A DNA stretch of 64,000 nucleotides. Origin: Apodemus sylvaticus (taxonomy: Eukaryota > Chordata > Mammalia > Rodentia > Muridae). The stretch lies in assembly GCF_947179515.1 (NCBI RefSeq), contig NC_067474.1:94305324-94369323 (forward strand). Direction: 5' to 3'. How positions within the stretch are numbered: the stretch's first letter is position 1; each line of letters begins with the position of its first letter. Below the pieces are notes generated by a model, which ran no database searches, was not told where the DNA came from, and saw nothing but the letters and a program-made list of their open reading frames with translations. Shown here in pieces: positions 22,765 through 32,508 of the stretch. The translations under genes and the position numbers were made by a program.

Positions 22765-24200
22765 ATGACTCTAGAGTGGAGCAGTGGAGACAGAGATCTT
22801 CAGGCTTCCATTTGTACCAGGGAGCCAGGTGGCTCCACAGGCTTTTGTGCACAGACCCTAACAGAAGGGAGAGTTGGGCTCCCAAGAGTACAGACACAGG
22901 CTTACAGACCCACATGAGGGACAAGCCCCAGCCAGAGACAGCAAGACCAAGTAGCACCAGAGATAACCAGATGGCCAAAGGCAAGCACAAGAACCCTACA
23001 AACAGAAACCAAGGCTACTTGGCAACACTGAAACCCAGTTCTCTCCCACGACAGCAAGTCTCAGATACCCCAACACACCAGAAAAACAAGAGTTGGATTT
23101 AAAATTGTATCTCACGATTCTGATAGAGGGCTTCAAGAAGGACTTAAATAACTCTCTTAAAGAAATACAGGAGATCATGGGTCAACAGGAAGAAGCCCTT
23201 AAAGAGGAAACACAAAAATCCTTTAAAGAATTACAGGAAAACACAATCAAGTGAAGGAACTGAACAAAACCATCCAGGATCTAAAAGTGGAAGTAGAAAC
23301 AATAAAGAAATCATAAAGTGAGACATCTCTGGAGATAGAAAACCTTGGAAAGAATTCAGAAGTCATAGATGCAAGCATCAACAAGAGAAGACAAGAGATA
23401 GAAGAAACAATCTCAGGTGCTTATGATACCATAGAAAACATTGACTCAATAGTCAAAGAAAATTCAAAATGCATAAAGCTTGTAACCCAAAACATCCAGG
23501 AAATCCAGAACACAATGAGCAGACCAAACCTAAGGATTATAGGTATAGAAGAGAGAGAAGATTCCCAACTTAAAGGGCCAGTAAATATCTTCAACAAAAT
23601 TATAGAAGAAAACTTCCCTAGCCTAAAGAACAAGATGCCCATGAACATACAAGAAGCCTTCAGAACTCCAAACAGACTGGACAAGACCAGAAAGTCCTCC
23701 CAGCACATAATAATCAAAACACCAAATGCATTAAACAAAGAAAGAATATTAAAAGAGCAGTAAGGGAAAAAGAGCAAATAACTTATAAAGGTAGACCTAT
23801 CAGAATCACACCAGACTTCTCACCAGAGACAATGAAAGCTAGAAGAACCTGGAAAGATCTCATACAGACCCTAAGAGAACACAAATGCCAGCCCATACTA
23901 CTATACCCAGCAAAACTCTTAATCACCATAGATGGAGAAACCAAGATATTCCATGATAAAACCAAATTTACACAATATCTGTCCACAAATCCAGCCCTAC
24001 AAAGGATAATAGATCTAAAATGCCAACATAAGAAGGGAAACTATACCCTAGAAAAAGCAAGAAAGTAATTTTCTTCCAACAAGCCCATAAGAAGATAGCC
24101 AAACAAACATAAAAAATAGCATAAAAAATAACAGGAAGCAATAATCACTATTCCTTAATTTCTCTTAACATCAATGGACTCAATTCCCAATAGACTATCA
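22765..24200 (+). mobile_element. L1 5' fragment (end of 5' UTR, ORF1, start of ORF2), 3'-truncated
   Basis: About 200 bp of L1 5' UTR precede ORF1, and ORF2 begins normally near 24130 but is cut after about 70 bases, where the sequence passes into the AT-rich tandem array at 24197 through a short shared ATCAGA-like overlap. L1 copies normally lose their 5' end, so a fragment with 5' UTR and ORF1 but no 3' end points to later deletion or rearrangement. Confidence 0.85.
22971..24068 (+). pseudogene. L1 ORF1 pseudogene
   Basis: The start is taken at the ATG at 22971, matching the MxKGKxxN start of the ORF1 copy at 25981. ORF1p is an RNA-binding trimeric chaperone: coiled coil, RRM-like core and C-terminal domain. 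The coiled-coil region (about 23100-23460, Lys/Glu/Gln-rich) and the RRM region (RPNLRIIGIEE at about 23521) are recognisable. At least two frameshifts are visible: the open pieces 22776-23102, 23515-23763 and 23832-24068 do not share one frame. The natural stop is at 24066-24068. Confidence 0.85.
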
Positions 24201-24919
24201 GAAATATTTTTCATGTAAATCTTCAATTTTATCAGAAAATATTTGTAATTCCTCTTTCAATTAATTTAATAATGTTTTTATGTCTCCCATTTTATCTGAA
24301 TTATTTTTCATGATAATCTTCAATTTTAACATGTTTTCTATATATTTCTTCTATCTTATCAGAAATGCTTACCATGTAAATCTCTGATTTTATTACAAAA
24401 TGTTTTTAATTCCACCTTCAATTAATTTAGAAAGGTTTTTTATAGCTACCATTTTATCTGTATAATTTTCCATGAAATAATCAATTTTAATGTGTTTGTC
24501 TATATATTTCTTGAATTTTATCAGAAATATTTTCCATGTAAATCATCAATTTTACCTGAAAATATTTATAATTCTACTTTCAATAACTTAGAATTATTTT
24601 TATGCCTACCATTTTATCTGTATAATTTCCATGATAATCTTCAATTTTAACATGTTTTTCTATATATCTTCAATTTTATCAGAAATATTTTCCATGTAAA
24701 TCTACTTCTTTACCTGAAAATGTTTATAATTTGACTTTTAATCAATGTAGGAGTGCTTTTATGCCTACCATTATTATAACTATATAAAAATTTCCATGAT
24801 AATCTTCAATTTTAGCATGCTTTCTACATTTTTTTCTGCAATTTTATCAGGAATATTTTCCATGTAAATCTTCAATTCTATCATAAAATGTTTCTATTTC
24901 ATTTTTCAATTAATTTAGC
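24197..24919. repeat. AT-rich tandem array, about 161-bp unit, left part
   Basis: The landmark atcag(a/g)aat recurs at 24197, 24358, 24520, 24678 and 24846, spacings of 161, 162, 158 and 168 bases. Each unit holds catgtaaatc, a ttcaattaattta-like block, a ccattttatctg block and a catgataatcttcaatttta block. Units are diverged by many substitutions, so the array is old and not homogenised. The array is interrupted by the L1 at 24920 and resumes at 31291 in phase. It may belong to a known AT-rich rodent satellite such as MurSatRep1; I cannot confirm that from memory. Confidence 0.88.
24906..24919. repeat. Target-site duplication, left copy (L1 24920-31285)
   Basis: tcaattaatttagc corresponds to ttaaataatttagc at 31286-31299, 12 of 14 matches. 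The last nine bases, taatttagc, are identical. Confidence 0.75.
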
Positions 24920-25521
24920 GATTGCAGGAGCAGCAGCGGCAGCACCAGCAGCAGCAGCGGCTGGTCCAGAGGAAGGGCCATCAGCAGTAGAACCAAGCTG
25001 ACAGGGTCCAGGCAGACCTTGCGCCCACCACCACTGGCCATTGCTGGCCAGCCGGGCTGCAAGCAGCAGAGGATTTACGGCGCCTTTAACCACACAGAAG
25101 CCACATCAGAACTCTGCCTCCCGCCAGTCAGTTACAAGGCCTCCATATTGGTTCTCGGACAATAGAGACATCAGACAGACTGAGGTATGCAAATATAACC
25201 CGAGACCAACATCGCGGGGCTCTAAGCCCGATGGGCGTTGGCCTGCACCCAGGCCCTGGGCTGTTCAGGGGGCCACCGGTGTGCAAATCCAGCCAGGAGG
25301 TTGTTTGCCCGGGCCGGCACCATTTTGCCTACGGGAAGCCAGAGAGTCCTAGCAGGCAAAACTAAACCAGCTAACAGGCATAGCCCAAGGCGGACATAGC
25401 AGGGGTCTCAGACAGTCAGGCCCTGGACTGCCCCCAGGCCCTGGGCTGCTCGGTGAGCTATCTGTGTGCTGACCAGGTCAGGAGGTTGTTAGCCCAGCAG
25501 ACTCTCCCAGCACTCTCAGGG

Positions 25522-25566
<45 letters not shown>

Positions 25567-25980
25567 CCATCCTGGCCACCTGACAGACCCAATTAACACT
25601 CACAGCTGAGGGGAACTTTGCTCAGACTTTGGCCTGCCAGGCTTTTGCCTAGACTCAGGGCCTGAGCAGCTAGGCTAGCCTTGTGTGCACCAACCTGGTT
25701 GGGAGTTCCACTGCCCAGCAGAGTGATCAGCAAACAAAAAAAGTCCCGGCAGCATACACCCTTAGCACTCCCTGAAGGAGCAAAAGGGCACCATCTGCTT
25801 CACAGACACAATCTGGGGCAAAGAACACTAGGGCTACAAGGGCACCCAAGAGGAGGACAGCACATCAGCAATCTGCAACAGGGGAAACCCTGCCATCCAG
25901 TGTTGCAGAAATAGCCCTAGAGCCTCTCAGGAGGCTCAAACACCAGCCAGAGACAAGACCAACTAGCTCCAGAGAACAAG
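24920..25980 (+). promoter_or_regulatory. L1 5' UTR with two degenerate promoter monomers
   Basis: The segment is much richer in G+C than anything nearby. Two related blocks sharing ccaggccctgggct and ccaggaggttgtt-like cores start near 25220 and 25400; this matches the tandem-monomer promoter design of mouse L1. Upstream of them lies a CAG/CAGCGG-rich leader (24920-24985). A CA microsatellite at 25526-25562 interrupts the region, and 25563-25980 is the usual non-monomeric spacer before ORF1. CpG dinucleotides are few, as expected after long methylation and decay. Promoter activity is doubtful today. Confidence 0.75.
25526..25562. repeat. CA microsatellite within L1 5' UTR
   Basis: About 36 bases of pure CA between the second monomer and the ORF1-proximal spacer. 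This is an expansion inside the element. Confidence 0.95.
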
Positions 25981-27161
25981 ATGCCAAAGGGCAAATGCAG
26001 GAACACTACTAACAGAAATCTAGGCAATATGGCAGCATCTGAACCAAACTCTCCAACATCAGCAAGTCCTGGTTATGCCAACACACCAGAGAAACAAGAT
26101 TTGGATTTAAAATCACTGTTCATGATGCTGCTAGAAGAACACAAAAAGGACATGAATGAATCTATTAAAGAAATACAGGGGAACATGAATAAGCTAGAAA
26201 CCCGTATAATGGAAACACAAAAATCACTTAAAGAAATGCAGTAGAATAAGGCCCAAGAGATAGAAGCCAATAAAGAAGAAAGGCAAAAAAAAAAAAAAAA
26301 AAAAAAAAAACTTAAAGAATTACAGGAAAACACAAACAAACAAATGATGGAACTGAGCAAAACCATCCTGGATCTAAAAACAGAAGTAGAAACAACTAAG
26401 AAATCACAAAGGGAGACAACTTTGGAGATAGAAAACCTTGAGAAGAAATGAGGGGCCGTAGATGCAAATATAAACAACAGAATACAAGAGATGGAAGAAA
26501 TAATCTCAGATGCTGAAGATACCATAGAAACCATTGACTCAACTGTCAAAGAAAATGCAAAATGCAAAAATCTTGTATCCCAGAACATCCAGGAAATCCC
26601 GGATACAATGAGAAGACCAAACCTAAGGATTATAGGTATAGATGAGAGTGAAGACTTAAAACAGAAAGGGCCAGCAAATAACTTCAACAAGATTATGGAA
26701 GAAAACTTTCCTAACTTAAAGAGAGAGATGCCTATGAATATACAAGAAGCCTACAGAACTCTAAACAGACTGGACCTGAGCAGAAATACCTCCCGTCACA
26801 TAATAATCAAAACCCCAAATGCACTCAACAAAGAAAGAATATTAAAGGCAGAAAGAGAAAAAGGCCAAGTAACATATAAAGGAAGACCTATCAGAATCAC
26901 ACCAGACTTCTCACCAGAGACCATGAAAGCTAGAAGATCCTGGGCAGATCTCATGCAGACTCTGAGAGAACACAAATGTCAGCCAAGACTACTATCTATA
27001 CCCAGCAAAACTCCCATTCACCATAGATGGAGAAACCAAGATATTCCATGACAAAACCAAATTTACACAATATCTTTCCACAAACCCAGCTCTGCAAAGA
27101 ATAATAGGAGGAAAACTCCAATACAAGGAGGGAAACTATACCCTGGAAAAAGCAAGATAGT
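25981..27161 (+). pseudogene. L1 ORF1 pseudogene
   Basis: The ATG at 25981 begins MPKGKCRNTTNRN, and the expected stop is at 27159-27161. ORF1p is the L1 RNA-binding trimer. A coiled-coil segment (about 26100-26550) and the RRM-domain entry RPNLRIIGIDE (about 26617) are visible. Disabling changes: a TAG at 26242-26244; a run of 26 A at 26285-26310 within the coiled coil; a TGA near 26449; and a 4-base duplication (ctat) near 26993 that shifts the RRM/C-terminal frame and causes the stop at 27049-27051. The stretch 26491-27051 is in the original frame, so net indels between are a multiple of three. Confidence 0.9.
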
Positions 27162-27221
27162 AACCTTCCTTCATCAAACCCAAAAGAAGATAACCACTCA
27201 AATATAAAAAGAACATCAAAA

Positions 27222-30200
27222 ATGACAGGAAGTAATAACCACTATTCCTTAATATATCTTAACATCAATGGTCTCAATTCCCCAATAAAAAGACATAGAC
27301 TAACAGACTGGATAAGGAAACAGGACCCTACAATTTGATGCATACAGGAGACACACCTCAGTGTCAAAGATAAAAACTACCTTAGAGTAAAAGGCTGGAA
27401 GACAATCTTACAAGCCAATGGTCACAGGAAACAAGCAGGAGTAGCCATTCTAATATCAGATGAAATTGACTTTCAACCTAAAGTCATCAAAAGAGACACT
27501 GAGGGACACTTCTTGCTGGTCAAAGGAAAAATCCACCAAGAAGAACTTTCAATTCTGAACATCTATGCGCCAAATGCAAGGGCACCCTCATTCGTAAAAG
27601 AAACTTTACTAAAGCTCAAAGCACACTTTGCACCTAACACAATAATTGTGGGGGACTTCAACACTCCACTCTCCTCAATGGACCGATCAGGAAAACAGAA
27701 ACTAAACAGGGGCACAGTAAAACTAATTGAAGCTTTGGACCAATTGGATTTGACTGATATTTATAGAACATTTCACCCTAAAGCAAAAGAATATACGTTT
27801 TTCTCAGCACCTCATGGTACCTTCTCCAAAATCGACCATATAAAACCTCAACAAATATAAGACGATCGAACTAATCCCATGCCTCCTATCAGATCACTAT
27901 GGTGTAAGAGTGGTTTTCAATAGCAACAAAAACAGCAGAAAGCCCACATACACATGGAGGCTGAATAATAAATACTCTACTCAATGACACCTTGGCCAAA
28001 GAAGAAATAAAGAAAGAAATCAGAGACTTTTTAGAATTTAATGAAAATGAAGGCACAACATACCCAAATCTTTGGGACACAATGAAAGCAGTGCTAAGAG
28101 GAAAACTCATAGCCCCGAGTGCCTCCAAAAAGAAAAAGGAGAGAGCATACACTATTAGCAGCTTAAGGACACACCTGAAAGTCCTGGAACAAAAAGAAGC
28201 CAATTCACCCAGGAGGAGTAGAAAACAGGAAATCATCAAACTCAGGGCTGAAATCAATCAATTGGAAACAAAGAGAACCGTACAAAGAATCAACGCATCC
28301 AGGAGCTGGTTCTTTGAGAAAATCAACAAGATAGATAAACCCTTAGCCAGACTGACCAAAGGGCACAGAGAAAGTATCCAAATTAACAAACTTAGAAATG
28401 AAAAGGGGGATATAACAACAGAAACTGAGGAAATCCAAAAAATCATTAGATCCTACTACAAGAGCCTATACTAAACACAACTGGAGAATCTGGAGGAAAT
28501 GGACAATTTCCTTGACAGATACCAAATACCAAAATTAAATCAGGACCAAATAGATCATCTAAACAGTCCCATAATGCCTAAAGAAATAGAAGGAGTCATA
28601 GAAAGTCTTCCAACCAAAAAAGGCACAGGACCCGATGGTTTCAGTGCAGAATTCTATTAGACCTTAAAGAAGAGTTAACATCAATACTCTTCAAACTATT
28701 CCACAAAATAGAAACAGAAAGAACACTATCCAATTCGTTCTACAAAGCCACAATTACGCTGATACCAAAACCACACAAAGATCCAACAAAGAAAGAGAAC
28801 TTCAGACCAATTTCCCTTATGAACATCGATGCAAAAATACTCAATAAAATTCTTGCCAACCAAATCCAAGAACACATCAAAACGATCATCCACCATGATC
28901 AAGTAGGCTTTATCCCAGGGATGCAGGGTTGGTTCAATATATGGAAATCCATCAATGCAATCCACTACATAAACAAACTCAAAGAAAAAAACCACATGGT
29001 CATTTCATTGGATGCTGAAAAAGCATTTGAAAAAATTCAGCATCCTTTCATGCTTAAAGTCTTGGAAAGAACAGGAATTCAAGGCCCATACCTAAACATA
29101 GTAAAAGCAATATACAGCAAACCGGTAGCCAGCATCAAACTAAATGGAGAGAAACTTGAAGCAATCCCACTAAAATCAGGGACTAGACAGGGCTGCCCCC
29201 TTTCTCCTTATCTTTTCAATATTGTACTCGAGGTACTAGCTTGGGCAATTCGACAACATAAGGAGGTCAAAGGGATACAAATTGAAAAGGAAGAAGTCAA
29301 ACTATCATTATTTGCAGATGACATGATAGTCTACCTTAGTGACCCAAAAAACTCCACTAGAGAACTCCTACAGCTGATAAACAACTTCAGCAAAGTGGCA
29401 GGTTATAAAATCAACTCATGCAAATCAGTGGCCTTCCTATACTCAAAGGATAAGCAGGCTGAGAAAGAAATTAGGGAAATGACCCCCTTCACAATAGCCA
29501 CAAACAGTATAAAGTATCTTGGGGTGACTCTTACCAAACATGTAAAAGATCTGTATGACAAGAACTTCAAGACTCTGAAGAAGGAAATGGAAGAAGACCT
29601 CAAAAAATGGGAAAACCTCCCATGCTTATAGATCGGCAGAATCAATATAGTTAAAACGGCCATTTTGCCAAAAGCAATATACAGATTCAATGCAATACCC
29701 ATCAAAATCCCAACTCAATTCTTCACAGAGCTAGAAAGAGCAATTATCAAATTCATCTGGAATAACAAAAAAACCCAGGATAGCTAAAACAATTCTCAGC
29801 AACAAAAGAAATTCTGGGGGAATCAGTATCCCTGACCTCAAGCAATACTACAGAGCAATAGTGTTAAAAACTGCATGGTATTGGTACAGTGACAGGCAGG
29901 CAGATCAATGGAACAGGATTGAAGATCCAGAAATGAACCCACACACCTATGGCCACTTGATCCTCAACAAAGGGGCTGAAAACCTCCAATGGAAAAAAGA
30001 TAGCCTTTTCAACAAATGGTGCTGGTTCAACTGGAGGTCAGCATGCAGAAGAATGTGAATTGATCCATCCTTGTCTCCTTGTACTAAGCTCAAATCCAAA
30101 TGGATCAAGGACCTCCACATAAAGCCAGACACTCTGACGCTAATAGAAAAGAAACTGGGGAAGACCCTTGAGGACATCAGTATAGGGAGAACGTTCCTGA

Positions 30201-31040
30201 CCAGAACACCAATAGCGTATGCTCTAAGATCAAGAATTGACAAATGGGACCGCATAAAATTACAAAGTTTCTGTAAGGCAAAGGACACCATCAAAAGGAC
30301 AAATCAGCAACCAACAAATTGGGAAAAGATCTTCACCAATCCTATATCAGATAGAGGGCTATTATCCAATATATATAAAGAACTCAAGAAGTTAGACTCC
30401 AGAAAACCAAACAACCCTATTAAAAAAATGGGGTACAAAGTTAAACAAAGAATTCTCACCTGAAGAACTTCGGATGGCGGAGAAGCATCTTAAAAAATGC
30501 TCAACTTCATTAGTCATTAGGGAAATACACATCAAAACACCCCTGAGATTTCACCTTACACCAGTCAGAATGGCTAAGATTAAAAATTCAGGAGACAGCA
30601 GGTGTTGGTGAGGGTGTGCAGAAAGAGGAACACTCCTCCACTGCTGGTGGGGTTGCAAATTGGTACAACCACTCTGGAAATCAGTCTGGCGGTTCCTCCG
30701 AAAACTGGGCACCTCACTTCCAGAAGATCCTGCTATACCACTCCTGGGCATATACCCAGAGGATTCCCCACCATGTAATAAGGATACATGCTCTACTATG
30801 TTTATAGCAGCCCTATTTATAATTGCCAGAAGCTGGAAAGAACCCAGGTATCCCTCAACAGAAGAGTGGATGCAAAAAATGTGGTATATCTACACAATGG
30901 AGTACTATTCAGCCATTATAAACAATGAATTCATGAAATTCTTAGGCAAATGGATGGAGCTAGAGAACATCATACTAAGTGAGGTAACCCAGACTCAAAA
31001 GGTGAATCATGGTATGCACTTACTAATAAGTGGATACTAA
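27222..31040 (+). pseudogene. L1 ORF2 pseudogene (endonuclease / reverse transcriptase)
   Basis: Start ATG at 27222, sixty bases after ORF1, and stop at 31038-31040: 1273 codons, close to the usual mouse ORF2p length of about 1280. The endonuclease region keeps the GDFNT motif (about 27648) and the RT region keeps RQGCPLSPYLFN (about 29187) and the catalytic FADD (about 29310). Damage is extensive: TGA at codon 39 (27336-27338), an indel near 27843 that ends the endonuclease frame, stops at 28472-28474 and about 28659, a TAG replacing Trp at 29629-29631, an extra A in the A-run near 29768, and a TGA at 30609-30611 inside the C-terminal Cys/His motif. Confidence 0.93.
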
Positions 31041-31285
31041 CCTAGAAAACTCGAATACCCAAACATAATCCACACATCAAATGAGGTACAAGAAGAACAG
31101 AGGAGTAGCCCCTTGTTCTGGAAAGACTCAGTGAAGCAGTATTTGGCAAAACCAGAACGGGGAAGTGGGAAGGGGTGGGTGGGAGGACAGGGGGAGAGAA
31201 GGGGGCTTATGGGACTTTCGGGGAGTGGGGGGCTAGAAAAGGGGAAATCATTTGAAATGTAAATAATAAATATATCGAAAAAAAG

Positions 31286-31299
31286 TTAAATAATTTAGC
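31286..31299. repeat. Target-site duplication, right copy (L1 24920-31285)
   Basis: ttaaataatttagc, the partner of 24906-24919, placed directly after the A-rich tail and leading back into the tandem array. Confidence 0.75.
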
Positions 31300-31465
31300 A
31301 ATGGTTTTTATGTCTACCACTTTACTCTTTAATTTTCTATGAAAATTGGGAATTTTAACATGTTTTCCTATATATCTCTTCTATCTTATCAGAGATATCT
31401 TCCACATAAATCTTCAATTTTATCATAAAATGTTTTTACTTCCTTTTTTAATAAAAGTTCATGCT
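31291..31465. repeat. AT-rich tandem array, right part
   Basis: The array continues after the L1. The landmark atcagagat at 31388 falls about 162 bases after the one at 24846 once the L1 and one duplication are removed, matching the array period. The unit then fades near 31450-31465, marking the right edge of the array. Confidence 0.85.
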
Positions 31466-31833
31466 TTCAAAAAAAGAATGAATGTAACATAAATAATTTA
31501 TGGAATCCAGTGATGATATAAGAAAAAAGCCTGCGTGAACTCGAAGAGCACAGAAATAAACGACTAATTTAGGCACTGAAATCCTAGAAATAAATTAAGG
31601 ACATATAAATAATTGCCCATGAAATTCGATATATTTACTTGTATGTAACTTGCCACTCAGGAGGAAGGGGTCCTTCCCCAATTTATGCATTTCTGGGTTC
31701 TCTGGAGATAATGCAAGGCAGTTAAGACAATTTTAATTCCTTAATAGGATCGATCTAAAAATATGCTCTATCGTCCTACTCAACTTTTTTTGGTCTTTAT
31801 TGTATTCCTAAGAGTGTGTGTGTGAGCGCGCGT

Positions 31834-31868
<35 letters not shown>

Positions 31869-32029
31869 ATTGCAAGATATTTGATCACACTGTGAAAACT
31901 GAGATTGTGTTATTTACAGAAAAAATGTTTTTAGTTGTGGTGTGGTGCAGCCCTTAGTAAATACTTAATCCAGAGTGGCTGGAATACAGACCTGTCCTTA
32001 GTATATGCCTTTAATCACAAACAATGAAG
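31466..32029. other. Single-copy noncoding interval with GT/GC/CA tract
   Basis: No gene or transposon recognised, apart from the microsatellite listed separately at 31813-31864. Confidence 0.45.
31813..31864. repeat. GT - GCGCGC - CA inverted dinucleotide tract
   Basis: A GT run, a central agcgcgcgtg, then a CA run. Alternating purine-pyrimidine throughout and self-complementary overall, so both Z-DNA and a cruciform are possible. Confidence 0.9.
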
Positions 32030-32508
32030 TTAATCTTAAGTTGTAGAAGGAAGCACCCTCATTTGAAAGCGAAATGTAGTTGAGTAGCAGACAAAGTGAC
32101 AAATCAGAGAAAGATTAGACAGAATAGGATATGTCCAACTCATGATAACAGAGAGAAAAGAAAGGCTACTTAAAAGAGAGCAGGGGAGAGAGAGACAGAC
32201 AGACAGAGACAGACAGAGACAGAGACAGACAGACAGAGAGACAGAGAGAGAAAGAGGGATGCAGTTTTCCTGGGAGAGTTTTACAGAGACAGGTTGAAGG
32301 AAGAACAAGTTAGACACAGGTGAAGACACAAGGAGCCAGAGAATGAGGAGCCCAGATGTTTAGAACAGATTGTCAGAGTTAGTACGAGCAAAAAATCAGT
32401 GGCTGAGAGAGAAAAGTCAGATTGAATGAGTTATCTTGGAGAGGAATTTGAGTCAGAACAGCTGAACTGAACCAGCCAGCTAATATACAGAAAGAATTAG
32501 AAAGGTCA
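32030..32508. other. Possible degraded rodent retroelement with GACA/GA-rich patch
   Basis: Positions 32185-32250 are GACA/GA repeats. 32270-32500 has a style (gaactgaaccagccagc, repeated aga/cag words) seen in RMER-type rodent dispersed repeats and some ERV leaders. The second L1 (32509-35487) interrupts this block, and similar-looking sequence continues at 35488-35690. I cannot assign a family. Confidence 0.3.

Larger units (their letters stand above)
24920..31285 (+). mobile_element. Near full-length L1 (L1Md-type), plus strand, inactive
   Basis: This 6.4-kb element has, in order, a GC-rich 5' UTR (24920-25980), ORF1 (25981-27161), ORF2 (27222-31040), a mouse L1Md 3' UTR and a short A-rich tail (31277-31284). 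Degenerate 14-base duplications flank it and it interrupts the AT-rich tandem array, which defines both ends well. Both ORFs carry multiple disabling changes. The 5' UTR has two diverged copies of an F-type-like monomer, so it is probably from an older mouse F or V lineage. Subfamily needs a consensus comparison. Confidence 0.95.

Noticed and set aside
24197..24919. Regularly spaced repeats resembling a CRISPR-like array
   Set aside because: The whole 161-bp unit repeats with no unique spacers, and the DNA is mammalian. It is an ordinary tandem array.
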